DNA from: Silene latifolia
Lineage: Eukaryota; Streptophyta; Magnoliopsida; Caryophyllales; Caryophyllaceae
Direction of reading: 5' to 3'
DNA: 64,000 bases
NCBI RefSeq assembly: GCF_048544455.1
Contig: NC_133526.1
Location: 9,254,001 to 9,318,000 of the forward strand
The first letter of the stretch is position 1, and each line of letters starts with the position of its first letter. The translations under genes and the position numbers were made by a program. This document shows positions 35,501 through 45,973 of the stretch, in pieces. The notes beneath the pieces were generated by a model. It was not told the origin of the DNA. It ran no database searches and worked only from the letters and a program-made list of their open reading frames with translations.

Positions 35501-36727
35501 GAGATAGTGTCATGCAACAACCAAAACAACTACATTCATAAAATAAAGTGATAAAAAATCACGCAATATTGTAATTTGCAACATTTGTTAGTTAATAAAA
35601 CCCAAAAATATGTCGCGTAAATAAGACCCATTTGAGCCTATTCCCGACAAAAATACATGTATATTACAATAAGTAAGAATAAATACATGATCCACCGTGA
35701 AAACAATCTTCTCTCTTAATCTCGTCAAGCATACAATAAAATTAAAATGTCCCGTGAATTTCACGGCAAAAGAACTAGTGTTTTAATTAAAAGGAATTGT
35801 AACTCCCCATTGTAACTTTATTAAAAAAAAATTAATAAGCCGTTGTGAATTTTTATTACTGAATAAATAAATAAAAATTTGTAAAAAGTGGAGCATGCAT
35901 TATTCTAATAGCTAAGAATTTTAAGATTTATATTCATCAATAATTCTGGTTAATGGTGTAGAATATCTGATTGAATACATTTATTATTAACTGAGAATTA
36001 TGGTTGGTAGAAGTTATTTTAAGAGGGTTACCAAGGTAAATTTTCCCTTGATTCTACAATGACACTTATTATGTAAAACTGTTTACATGAGAATTTGACT
36101 ATGCATTAATAGCGTTGAGTCTAAACACCTTAAAATGATTTCCGTCAAATAAAATTAATATGACTCGACATAAAAAGTCAGAAAACTATACCCTTTCTGA
36201 AAGATGACTCCAAATCAAATTGACACTACATGATACTCCGTAGTATTTTAAGCGTTTAACAATAAAAACACAATAATGTAAAAGTTAACTTAAGCATGGA
36301 GAGATATGAAAACGTAAGCACAAACTTGTGATGAGCAACAAAAAGTTCTTCACTTTTAGCTGCCTTCGAATTCTCTGCCCCAAGTTTAAGTAAGAAAGAA
36401 CGCCAATGTGATCGTTCCTCTGATGGAACACCATTAAATCTACCAAAAAAATTATAGAAATTATGTATAATAAATTTAGGTCTTAGATTAAAATTAACGT
36501 CTACTTCTTCCAAATTCAACTTAAAAACACAATTTTAAACTTGTTAAACAAGCAAAATGGCGTAAAAAGTAAAAATAGAGGTGTTTTATAAGATGTGATT
36601 ACATTAAGTTAGTAATTATGAATAATAAAACGTAGTAACAATTGTGTGCGATAATAGAAGAGCGTAATTTATACCTCTCAATTAAAATGTTGCCAGCAGG
36701 ATTTGTGATTAGAAGTGCAAGTAACAT
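27998..36727 (-). CDS. Longin/SNARE-like small adaptor subunit (LOLITA/TSAUCER-like), five exons
   Basis: Exons are 36727-36675, 36439-36326, 31739-31660, 31347-31223 and 28069-27998. All junctions are GT/AG and phases fit, giving 147 residues. Protein landmarks: MLLALLITNPAGNILIERF, then GVPSEERSHWRSFLLKLGAE, then SVFVVYTLLGDVTIFTLGKD, DYDELGLSEIIRTV, then FLDKYGRICLSLDEIFWKG, ending RVKRLVKLKPPTEL. This is a complete longin-like fold of the adaptin-sigma/coatomer-zeta size class. The 'KDEYDEL...DKYG+iCLcLDEivWKG' pattern is, from memory, that of the plant SNARE-like protein At1g15370 (LOLITA), the small subunit of the TPLATE/TSET endocytic complex. The family call is firm and the LOLITA identity is inference. 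Introns of 235, 4,586, 312 and 3,153 bp hold many transposons. The gene is easily missed because no exon exceeds 125 bp. Confidence 0.8.
28634..29106. mobile_element. Terminal-inverted-repeat element in intron 4, interrupted by a Stowaway
   Basis: Ends are inverted repeats: GGATTATTCAACCAGTTGTAT on the left, and the reverse complement of ATACAACTGGATGTATAATCC on the right. Pairing continues through GTTGTAC and GGTATAA. No clear TSD. It is non-coding and carries the nested Stowaway described separately. Confidence 0.6.
28725..28962. mobile_element. Stowaway MITE (Tc1/mariner)
   Basis: TIRs begin CTCCCTCCACTTTTTTATATATGAC and end in the reverse complement (CATATATAAAAAAATAGAGG, then GAG), with a TA duplication at both sides (28723-28724, 28963-28964). 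The 238-bp length is typical. Confidence 0.9.
30205..30430 (+). mobile_element. SINE-like repeat (copy 1)
   Basis: About 220 bp shared with 60,575-60,780. Both contain 'gatggaataaag', 'catcttgggt' and 'ctctttgtgttgctaacac' followed by 'aagggtaagact'. The latter block is the conserved core of the widespread plant Au-type SINEs ('cctctttg...aagggtaaggctg...'). The 3' tail is not preserved. Confidence 0.5.
30902..31071. mobile_element. hAT-like MITE in intron 4
   Basis: TIRs are CAGTGCTGGAGTTAGGGT and, reverse-complemented, CAGTGTTGGAGTCAGGAT. The flanking 8-bp duplication ATCATATG/CTCATATG has one mismatch. The 170-bp non-coding element includes a C14-16 run near 31015-31028. TIR start and 8-bp target are typical of hAT. 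Confidence 0.8.
32511..32588. repeat. (AAT)n microsatellite
   Basis: About 26 perfect AAT units in intron 2 of the adaptor-subunit gene. Confidence 0.97.
32816..35224 (+). mobile_element. Helitron, non-autonomous, in intron 2
   Basis: The 5' end A|TCTATACAATAATATAAAAAG matches the usual plant Helitron start (TC, then TATACTAnTATAAAAG-like). The 3' end has the short hairpin CCGCG-attt-CGCGG (35198-35212), then 12 bases to CTAA followed by T (35221-35225). That is the canonical Helitron terminus with A/T target. The interior is AT-rich and non-coding. A second possible 5' end (TCTATATTACTATG, 35043) means the element ending here could instead be only 180 bp. Confidence 0.5.
35752..35778 (+). 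mobile_element. Second Helitron 3' terminus
   Basis: Hairpin CCGTGAATTTCACGG (35752-35766), then 12 bases ending CTAG, followed by T. This repeats the terminal structure seen at 35198-35224 in the same orientation. The matching 5' end is not certain. One candidate is nesting, with the Helitron ending at 35224 inserted in this one. Confidence 0.5.
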
Positions 36728-38157
36728 TTTAGAGGGTAATTGAATATTTAGATCTGAACATCTTAAAGGTTTTATCAATATTTTTAACCGACCCCTTTAT
36801 TTGTGCTTATGCTTTTTACTAGATCACTCTTTTCTAGCTATGTAATTGACTATTTCTAATGTCGAAACTTTGATGGATTGTTTTTTTTCCCCATTAACAG
36901 TAAACATTGCATATTATTTTTACGGCCTTGTATGTTCTTAAAATGTGGTATGTTTTCTTCCTTATATTAAGCTTTATTATGCTTTTTTCAGACCAAAAAA
37001 CTAAGGATATTCAATAACAAATGTTAAAAAATCAAGTTAGACAATTGCATGTAAATTCGCGTCATAAGAAATGTAAATTACAAAAAGGGCAGTTGATCAA
37101 TGATCGTAAGTCAAATTCACCTATAGATTTTGGTTTAAAAGAGCAAGTTGGACCGTTGCATTGAGTTGTCCCAAAATGGGATATGTAGTTTAATTAGAGT
37201 TGCCAAAAAACAAAACAAGTAGAAAAATTAAATTAATTTAATCTAATTTAATAAGTTTAAGAAAATACCATCAACTACCACAACCATCAACCAATAAACG
37301 TGGTCACTAAAATGAGATGAAACTTGCATTATATGATTAGTTTTGTCATTAAATGAACATTTTTTGTTTTAAGCAAGTGTGTCGTTTTGCTCACTTCACC
37401 CCAAAATCATGATATAACGGTTTCGATTATTGTCCTATCGAAACAAAAACGTATTATTTGGCCAAACGTTTGCAGTTTTCTCTTTGAATCAAACTCGTGG
37501 TGAAAGCAAACGCGATCAAATGCTCCAAGCCAAGTGGTTTGAACCAAATTTCACCAATGCGTGGTTTTTTCCGAGATCGAGCCTTTTATTCCAGCCCAAA
37601 AAAACCAAATGCCCAAAACTAATTTTTTGGACGAGTTTAGTCTGTTCAAGGGAAAAAATAATTCATTAATTAGCAGATTTATGAGAAATGAGACTACTCG
37701 AAAAAGCACCAAAGATTAAGGGAATGAATACAATCACGCCCTAACTTTCATTTCCGGGTTCGTTCCAACATACTTCGGCCTTTGAGACAGAGCATTTGCA
37801 TCCATTGACCTCCCCATATTTTCTCTCTTTTTCTTATTCGTCCACCTCACTTTCCACTAATTTTTTCATTTTCCCTCCCCATTTTATTACTATCTCTTAC
37901 ATTAATGGGGTTCCCCAACAAATTTGCCTCTATTAATTTTATGTATCCCACCCGCCACATGGTCGTGTCCAATTTGTTGTTCATTTTGGGAAGGTTCCCT
38001 CAAACTAGGGGAGCCCCAAATGATGGGGAACCTCCACATTGATGTGGCACCCCAATTATAGAGAGAGAGTGTACTTGGGTCACTAAATTTCAACCAATGC
38101 ACATACTCTTAAGCCCAAATTATGGCTCGGCCCGATCCAACCTGCCTATATTAACAA
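36728..38157. other. Upstream region of the adaptor-subunit gene and intergenic DNA
   Basis: No gene is seen. The first few hundred bases should contain the adaptor gene promoter and leader. An inverted-repeat-rich block around 37,900-38,050 (GGGGTTCCCC, GGGGAACCTCC) may be an old MITE, but its ends could not be fixed. Confidence 0.4.
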
Positions 38158-38825
38158 GGGTGGTGCTCATTCATGGACGGGTTTTACTCTTTCATGGACG
38201 AAAATGACTATTTTACCCCTCGTATTTCAACTCCCCAATTTTCAATTTTCTCTTGACACAACCACCATCTGAGAACCCACGTCGGTCTGCCTCTGACGCC
38301 TCCGCTACCACCGCCCCTTCCCTCGCCGGACAACCACGGCCACCGCATCCCCTCCATCCATCTCTCCTCGTCAGATCCTCACCCACCATCGTACTTTCAT
38401 GATGAAAAGAATGAAGAAAAAAATCGCTGGATTATGCTCTCTTGATGCCTCTCCCCTGTCGTCCACCCTCGTGCCACCGCCGCCTACCAACAGTCACGCA
38501 TTTCCCCGTCACCACCACCTCTTGCCTACTACCATCCTTTCCTCACAAACCCTAATTAAAAAAAAGCAGATTTAATCGAAAAATATAACATGTAAATCAA
38601 TTTAATCCGAATATTAAAGTAGTTAAGAGATAAAATGAAGTAATTTATTATTCAATATGATAATTGAGATCAATAATTGTTTGTTGCAGGAGTAATTTGA
38701 TTATGTATTGGGAAGGAGAAGCGGGAATTTTTTTTCTCTCTTTGTTGAGAGAAGGGTAGTGTATGGAAACATTATGAAAAAATGTCCATGATTAAGCAAA
38801 TTACGTCCATGAAAGAGCAATGACG
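38158..38825. mobile_element. Non-autonomous MULE-like element with GC-rich core (second)
   Basis: Flanked by ATTAACAA (38150-38157, 38826-38833; a 9-bp repeat with one mismatch if extended). The ends are inverted repeats built from two spaced copies of a motif: GCTCATTCATGGACG and CTCTTTCATGGACG on the left, and GCTCTTTCATGGACG and CTTAATCATGGAC on the reverse-complemented right. The core (38270-38540) is GC-rich and Pro/Arg-biased. The architecture is the same as at 9,394-9,955, with different terminal words. Confidence 0.75.
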
Positions 38826-38864
38826 ATTAACAATACGATTTAGCATAAAGTTTATCTTTTCTAA

Positions 38865-38897
<33 letters not shown>

Positions 38898-39057
38898 TTT
38901 TAGTAAAACAATCGTGTACCTACAAGGTTTAGGCGCCAAATAACGATGTAGCTGGAGCCATTCTCACAAGATCACAATCAACGGTATTGTTGCCTTGTTG
39001 GAATCAACGACCAAACGAAAAATGACAAAAAAAAGAAAGAAAGAAAAGAAAAAAGAA

Positions 39058-42000
39058 ATGCTGAAAATAAGAGGCTCTCAGCTCTCCCTCCTTTTCCCTC
39101 TTTACGCTTCTCTTCCTTTCAATTACAACTCTACTTCTACTCTACTCAGGTATCCTCTTTTTTTAGGGTTTTTAATTTTCCATTTTAATTATCTCATTTC
39201 CAATTTCATCGTATTATGATTATCAGATTTTATAACGTGTGTCCTAAGGGTACACATTAATTACTGCTCAAAAATTACCGAGACTTATTGTTTTGTATGA
39301 TTTGCGACTATTATAATTACTGCTCACAAATTAGCGAGACTTTTTATTTTGTTTGATTTGCAACTATTTACAGTTTTACAATAATTGCGTTTCCATAGCT
39401 TCTTTTAATTACCATCAAATTGTGAATTGAGCTAGGGTTTATTTTTTTTTAATTTTTTTTTTGACGAGTGACATTTCGGAAACAACCTCTTTGTGTTACT
39501 AACACAAGGTAAGGCTGTATACATCCGACCAGCCCTTACCCCTGCAATTTGCGGGAGTCATGAGGCACTGGGGTAATGTTGTAGTTTTTGTTGTTTGAGG
39601 AGGTACATAGGCCAATTAAGGTAGACGTGTTTCAAATTAAGGACGGTGATTGGTTTAATGAAGGTGGTTATTATTATATGAGGAGGTGCGAAGGTCATTA
39701 AAGTCATTGTGGAATCCATGACGAACTTGACCACGCCTACAAAGAGGAGAGAGTGTTTAGTTCCATTCATTTTGGCTTACGGATTCATATATTTTATTGG
39801 TTGTGTGCAGCCATTTTCAAAACAATGCCTGCTTTGCTTTCCGCTGTCACTTTTTGCAATTTTTGATGTCACATGGAAATGCCCTTACCCTAACGTCTGC
39901 GAGAGCCCTTTGAGGCACTAGGGCAATGTTGTTGTTTATAACATTTGACCTTCCTGCCGCTTTTGAAATTGTGTAACTAGTGCGTGCTTGAGTGAAACTG
40001 TCGTGTCTAGTTCTATAACTACTTTCTGTAACTATTTTCTATAAGTACTTGGATACTTTCATAGTCAAGTAATGCAATTTAGATACAATTTTCATGATGT
40101 GTCATCTGGAATCCCCCATACCCTACCATTTGCGAGAGTTCTTAAGGCACAAGAGTAATGTTGTTTATGAGATTTGACTTCTGTAATGACGTTTAGTATG
40201 CCCTTTTATTACCCAAAAAGGTGCTTGGCTGAAGCTCTAAGCTTCTATATCCTTTACGTAACCTAATATTTTGCAGATTAGTTTCCAAAGTCTATCGAAT
40301 TTGAATTTGTCCATGTCTTGAAGATGTCTTTAATATGGTGGGAAGTTTGCTTGCAGAGTTATGACTAGTGTATCAACTACTCATTCAAGTATATGGCTCT
40401 ATGGGCCTCAACAACACCATTTTCCCCGAAAAATAAGCGAACCAAGTACATGGGGGCATATGAGACGGTCAATTCCTCATAAGTCAAGCTTCCGTTGGAG
40501 ACATTATCTCATGTCTAGTGATCATTGTAGTAGAGCTGGCCATCATCACATTGTTTGTTCAAGCATATTGGATAGCAATGATCCGGAAGAGCCAGAAGAT
40601 GAAAACCTGAAGGAGCCCTCAAAACCAGAGAACGGAGGGGTATGTCTACCCCCCCTAATACTCTGAGCGCCTTGACACAAAAAATAAGTTGCAGAGTATT
40701 CTTCTTATTAGATGAGAGACATAATCTAATGCAATTGAAAGGCTTTTGATCTACGTCCTCCATTAATGATACTATAAATACCTGGAAGAATAAAATCTAA
40801 AAGAACATTTTGGCATCTCCTTTAATGTGCTCAGATACAAACACCTCCAGATTTTCATAGCTTGTGCTGCACTGCTGCCTCTCTTTAATAGTTGATAGAA
40901 CAACATCATGCCCTTAAAATGTTAGGATGTGTCTGCATCCTCTTTGAAGTTCCTACATATGGGAAAACTTAGCCTTTCAGGTCGGCTGGTGAGGACTTTC
41001 GAAATTTAGGTATTAACATAAATTTACTAGAACCCAAGGTTTCAAACTTGTATTCTTGTCTTATGGTTTTCACAGGACAACGAATTTTTAATCTCTGAAA
41101 GAGCCAAATCAAAAAGTCATCATGTTATCCTTCTTTTTCACTAAAACCTCCTTCCACGGATATAACTGATTGTGTTAAGGATTAAATTATTATTATTTAT
41201 TATCGTTTTTTTAACGTTCCTGCTCAAAGCTTCTATGTTGACCAGATCCTGCTTACTCTCTGTCAACACTCAGCATTGCATCATTTCATATTTGGCCTTT
41301 TTTTTTTTTTTTTTTTTTTTTTTACTCTACTTACCTTTAAATCCGAGTGTTGTTGCTGTGTGTATGCAGGCAATTCGTGACAGTTTTAGGGACAATTTAG
41401 AAAGAACAGTTGGAGTTGACGACTCTAAATTTAATGGGACTGATCTTGCAACTCTTATTAGGAATAAATATGGAAGATCCTATGACGTTCAGCTCATTAA
41501 GAAGGTATTGTTTATATGAAAACTCGCCTTGTGGTGGTGGTTTACAATAATACTCTGTAGAATCTAATGATATCCAGAGAAACTGCAATTTATTTTTCTG
41601 TTCTGTGTAAGCTTGTCTTGGCTGATTTGAATTCTCCCCTCGTGTGCAATTAAAGATCCTTTGGTAATCAATACTTTTCTATATGTAAAGTACCTTTCCA
41701 TTTCTAATGGAACCAACGACTCATTTTTCTCCTAGATCATGATGAACTAAACCAAAAAAAGACTTAATAATGATAGATGAACCATCTCAACCAAAACCTT
41801 AAGGTGATGGTTGAGGCCCAACTGTTATAAATATTCCTATTACGCTCCCTCACTCAAATGCCCGTTGGGCTTGAAGAGTGGTTAATTGTGCACCGGCTCC
41901 CCCGTACCGTGTGCTGGTTTCCACTTCGAGTTTTTGAGGGGTTTTGAGGTTGCCAGGATTCGAACCCGTGACCTTCGGTCACACTGGCTCTGATACCATG

Positions 42001-43427
42001 ATAGATGAACCATCTCAACCAAAACCTTAAGGTGATGGTTGAGGCCCAACTGTTATAAATATTCCTATTAAATAAAATGGTTGCGATTCTTTCCATTTTG
42101 AAGTAGCATTTATACTATACAACCCTCGACGCAATGTACTTAGGTCATCTTGAAGTAATGTCTCTCATGTTCTTAACACATGGGTAATTATTCATTCATT
42201 CAAGTTTCAACTGCTTGTCCCATCGTTGGCGATAGCCTTTGAGGCATTGGGGTGAGGTTGGTGGTGCTGTTAATCCCGCTCATGGCAGAAATAGTTTTAA
42301 TCTTGTTATCACTTAATTTCTCACTTCTCTAAGATCTTAGCTTCAACTTTGTAGCTTCTACAATTAATGTGCTAGATTCGTCTCATATTGGCTTTAATCT
42401 TGATTTTGTCTTTGTTGCAGTTTCTCCATTGTCCAATTGTTGTCTCCAGAAACAATTCAACTAAACAAAAACCCTACTCCAGTATTAGTTTAAGTATATC
42501 CTGTTATGCTTTTCTTGTCGAGTCAGAAATGGCAGCCTAGACATTAGCTTAATGTATTCTTTATTTCACTTAATCTGGTTCCTCAATTTCACAATAGCTT
42601 CCTAATAAGATTATATTAAGGTTCTTATCGCCCCACCATTTTGTCTGCAATGCAGGAATTCATGGGTAAAAACTTTCTAGCTATGAACGTTATGTGGAAG
42701 TATAGGGAGCAGGTAAGCATAAGTTTATGTAACATTCTGAATCTGCAACCTTCGTTTGTTGTGCTTTACTGCTTTTAGAATTTTACAACCTCGCCACTTC
42801 CATTGCTGTTAGTTGTTACTAATGGCATGTCTTATCAAGGCTGGAATTCATGGTTTCTTGTCTCTATCTTTTTCTTATTGTTTGTAATACCTTATATTGA
42901 TGCTTTTTTTGACCTGCATGACATTATTCTCTGACAAGTTTTACATAAGTTGGAATTATGAAGAGGTATTCTGGTAGATTGTGGTGTGAACGACATGTTA
43001 CAAAGGCACGAGTGACAGGGAAATAGACTTGATATCTACAAGGAAACAAAATCTGAAAGCGGGTTTCTCATCATACTAAATTGGATTTTATTGTTTAGGT
43101 AGATGGTGCGACTGACAAGGATACTTCATATTGCTATAGAGTGCATCAGAAAACTTTCCAGTATCTTGGTTGTGAACCATCATTATATTTACAGGGTTAT
43201 AGATAGAGAGCCTCAGAGAGTATAGTGCAAAGTTGCAAGTTCTGGGCTTAATACAAACGCACTTTTAAAAGAGCATTTGATGTTTGGTTATGGTGAATGT
43301 TATTGAGCAACTTGCATAATCTGGCTATACATTGTTGCGTGTCTCAGTCTCTCGACTGGCCCTGCTTGAAAGTTGAAGTGTTGAACAGTGGGAAGTATGC
43401 TTAGTGATAAAACATCTGTATAGGCAA

Positions 43428-43472
<45 letters not shown>

Positions 43473-45391
43473 GCTTGAGGTGGTTTGTGGATCAAAATAT
43501 CCCTTAGAGGATGCTGTCTGTGTTTGGTTACAACTTACAATTCTCGAAGTGAATGATGTCGGTCAGAGAAATTTCGAAAGTCTAAGAGGGCATGATGCAG
43601 AGTGACTCTACTAACACAAGTTTGGGAATTGTATCACAAGTGAGCCCAAACATTTTTTAAATAGGAGCTTTCTGGGAATATGCTACTGAACCTGGTTAAC
43701 TTGCACAACAGATCTATGTACTGGTGTAGCCAATACTCTCTGATGCTTGATGAGAAAGGTTGCATTTGGGATTTTGGGCAAGTGAAACGTGCTGAGACCC
43801 ATGGAGTTGAAAAGTAACTCCACACTATAGAGTTGACACAAAATAGTAAATAATATATTCCCTTTTTTTGTGTGCTCATAAATATACCAGAACATATTCT
43901 GTTTCACATTTTTAGTAAACGCTATCAATTCTACCTTAAAATAACTCTACTAGACCCTAACCCGAAACACTACTCTTTAGTGTCAGGGTCTAAGATACAT
44001 TCTCCGATTATAGGCTTTAGCCTATGCTACTTGACTCTTCACTTTTGAGGCTTGCTGGTACCATTGTCTGATGTGACACTGGGTATAGAATCGGTACCGC
44101 ACCCTTTCCACCCGACACTTCTCCTATAATTCAAAAAGGGAGGACAGAATTAGCCTGTCAAAGAAGCCGAGTCATGTCGAGTTTGGCACGCGAATATGTA
44201 CCAGTTGTGTATGACCCGTGTACCTCAGTCCGAGTAACATTGGCGGTAGCAGATAGAAGATGATGCAGAATTTCTATGCATCAGTAGTAATATACTGAAT
44301 TGTTGCATAAAAATATATTCATGTCAGATGTCTTGGGTATTGCATTCACTCCCAAACATGGTATTAAAGTTGGAGTTGGATATTTGATCTGAGAATTTGA
44401 TGGTGTGGCCAAATCTTAATCTTTGTGGCATAAATGCATCTGATACCGCATCAAAATGCAGTTGTGGTAACTTCTAAACCTTTGTGATGTGATGTCGCAG
44501 CTGAGATTTTTTATTATGCTCCTGTAAGTCTCGAGTGATACTGTGATTTTCATATATTTTTTCCGGTCAAAAACAAGTAGAGCCTCTTTTTTTGGTGTTC
44601 GGCAGGCACCCTATTTCAGGGCTTCCTATGTGAAATTCTCTTTTGTAAGTCTTAAAAGTTGAACAACTGCCATATCCTTAATAATGTTGGTTGCATGTGT
44701 ACACTTTCCTTGTTATCTGTGGCTTTTGAATGAGTCAGGAAACAGTTTATACATAAATAGGGGTTCCTACGTCTTATTTGCTTTCTTTTCTTTGTGAAAT
44801 ATCATTTCAGAGATCATTCCCATTAACTGAAGAAGAATACATATGGAGGCTTGATGATGTAGCAAACTCACTGAAATGTTGGGGTGCGGTGTCACATATC
44901 AGAAACAGCTTGCAAAAGTTGAAGGAACGCCCCCGTATTGGCAAGGTAACTTTCAAATTAAAGGACCCATCGTGTGCAAAACTCATTTCAATTTACACAT
45001 GGCGAGTGATTTAACATAAAATGAAGAGCACAAATACCTCTATAAAACCGACTTACACTAATGTTAACGTAAAACCACATGCTTTCCTCGTATGAAAACA
45101 ATGTACGTGGGATGGATGGTTTTCAAGAGACATAATGCAGGACAGTTTGAAATACTGAACGAGTGGTTAAAAGGATGGAGTTGTGTGTTTTGTGCAAAGT
45201 CTAGTCTTTTAGTTTCAACCCGTGAGCCTCTTGTTCGATGATTTATCTGAAAAAGAGTACAGTTCAGTTTTCAAATAAGTTCTTAGGTTTATATTCAATG
45301 ATTGGTGTAATTGGACTCTCTGCAGGCTGTCAGCATTTTTATAGACATGGATGAATTCGGAGCTCGTTCAAATGAATGGATTTACAAGTGA
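39058..45391 (+). CDS. DUF3067 protein, probably plastid-targeted, six exons
   Basis: Exons are 39058-39149, 40357-40639, 41370-41504, 42656-42712, 44811-44945 and 45326-45391. All have GT/AG borders and matching phases, for 255 residues. The N-terminus (Ser/Leu/Asn-rich, MLKIRGSQLSLLF...) resembles a plastid transit peptide. Another ATG is in frame at 39022, and one at 40361 would drop exon 1. The C-terminal ~120 residues carry DUF3067 (PF11267): TDLATLIRNKYGRSYDVQL, AMNVMWKYREQRSFPLTEE, EYIWRLDDVANSLKCWGAV, LKERPRIGKAVSIFIDMD, ARSNEWI. The domain is otherwise found in cyanobacteria and chloroplasts, and its biochemical role is unknown to me. Introns of 1,207, 730, 1,151, 2,098 and 380 bp contain SINE tails and a TRIM. 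The gene appears intact. Confidence 0.88.
39465..39597 (+). mobile_element. SINE fragment, Au-type 3' half, in intron 1 of the DUF3067 gene
   Basis: It contains 'tcggaaacaacctctttgtg', 'aaggtaaggctgtatacatc', 'gggagtcatgaggcactggg' and a TTGTTG-like tail. This is the 3' half of plant Au-type SINEs, ending in the LINE-like (TTG)n tail. Confidence 0.55.
39881..39937 (+). mobile_element. SINE 3' tail fragment
   Basis: 'gcgagagccctttgaggcac' followed by 'tagggcaatgttgttg'; same 3' end as the SINE at 39,465. Confidence 0.4.
40111..40167 (+). mobile_element. SINE 3' tail fragment
   Basis: 'accatttgcgagagttctta' then 'aggcacaagagtaatgttg'; a diverged copy of the same SINE tail. Confidence 0.4.
41771..42070 (-). 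mobile_element. TRIM (terminal-repeat retrotransposon in miniature) in intron 3
   Basis: Two identical 72-bp terminal direct repeats (41771-41842, 41999-42070; TGATAGATG...CCTATTA) enclose 156 bp. The TSD is AATAA (41766-41770, 42071-42075). Next to the right repeat the minus strand reads TGGTATCAGAGCC, the initiator tRNA-Met primer-binding site, and next to the left repeat a purine tract GAGTGAGGGAGCG. Both show minus orientation. There is no coding capacity, as usual for TRIMs. Identical repeats indicate a recent insertion. Confidence 0.93.
42210..42269 (+). mobile_element. SINE 3' tail fragment in intron 3
   Basis: 'ggcgatagcctttgaggcat' then 'tggggtgaggttggtggtg'; same tail family as in intron 1. 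Confidence 0.35.
43429..43472. repeat. T19-A25 head-to-head homopolymer tract
   Basis: Nineteen T are followed immediately by twenty-five A in intron 4 of the DUF3067 gene. It may be two abutting poly(A) tails or an assembly artefact. Confidence 0.9.
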
Positions 45392-45788
45392 GGCTGTCTA
45401 AGCTTTATTTGAAGATTCCCGAGTAACAGATGATTATTCAAGTCATTAGTCAAGAACCTTATTTTCCTGGTTGGGAGTCAATCTCCCAGAACAATATGGT
45501 GGCGGTGAAGTTACAGTGTCAGATTGTTGCATTAGTCTTACTTTTGATGCAAGTCATTCATATAAATAGCACAGAAGAAAGTCCATGATCTTTTGATATG
45601 TATAGAATTATGTAGTTATGTATATAGGGTATCAAATGTTACATCACACATCCGAATCTCGTGAATATTATCATTTACTGTTTTCCGAGTCTTTATATCT
45701 TGAACGCCGTATTGAATCAATGTTGTGCTTATAGTTTCATCATCTTCAGCTTATTTTTCCTTAATGTTAAACAAGATCTAGTGGTGGT

Positions 45789-45790
<2 letters not shown>
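45392..45790. other. 3' flank of the DUF3067 gene
   Basis: The presumed 3' UTR and terminator region of the plus-strand gene. No other feature is recognised before the T tract at 45,791. Confidence 0.4.

Positions 45791-45836
<46 letters not shown>
45791..45836 (-). other. Poly(A)-like tract (46 A on the minus strand) downstream of the TPR gene
   Basis: Forty-six T on the plus strand are preceded, in minus-strand sense, by an AATAAA signal at 45895-45890 about 55 bases upstream. This is the layout of a reverse-transcribed mRNA tail. Confidence 0.7.
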
Positions 45837-45837
<1 letters not shown>

Positions 45838-45973
45838 ACAGCCGTAAAGAAAGGTTTACACAGTGCTTAGCCGACTCTCCGAGTCAGACTTTATTAATAC
45901 ATTATTAGCAAAGGAAAATAAACTAAGAGTGGGGTTATCAACAAGAAAATGCTTCTTGAAGGGGCGATCTGAG

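Noticed and set aside
37900-38050. Possible MITE with GGGGTTCCCC-type internal inverted repeats
   Set aside because: Internal pairing is visible, but I could not find consistent termini or a target duplication, so it is not listed as an element.
41940-41975. tRNA-like T-arm sequence (GGTTCGAATCC on the minus strand)
   Set aside because: It is part of the TRIM interior near its primer-binding site. No acceptor stem, anticodon arm or complete cloverleaf can be folded.
45661-45870. 69-residue frame with a run of Phe
   Set aside because: It crosses the T46 tract; there is no coding evidence.
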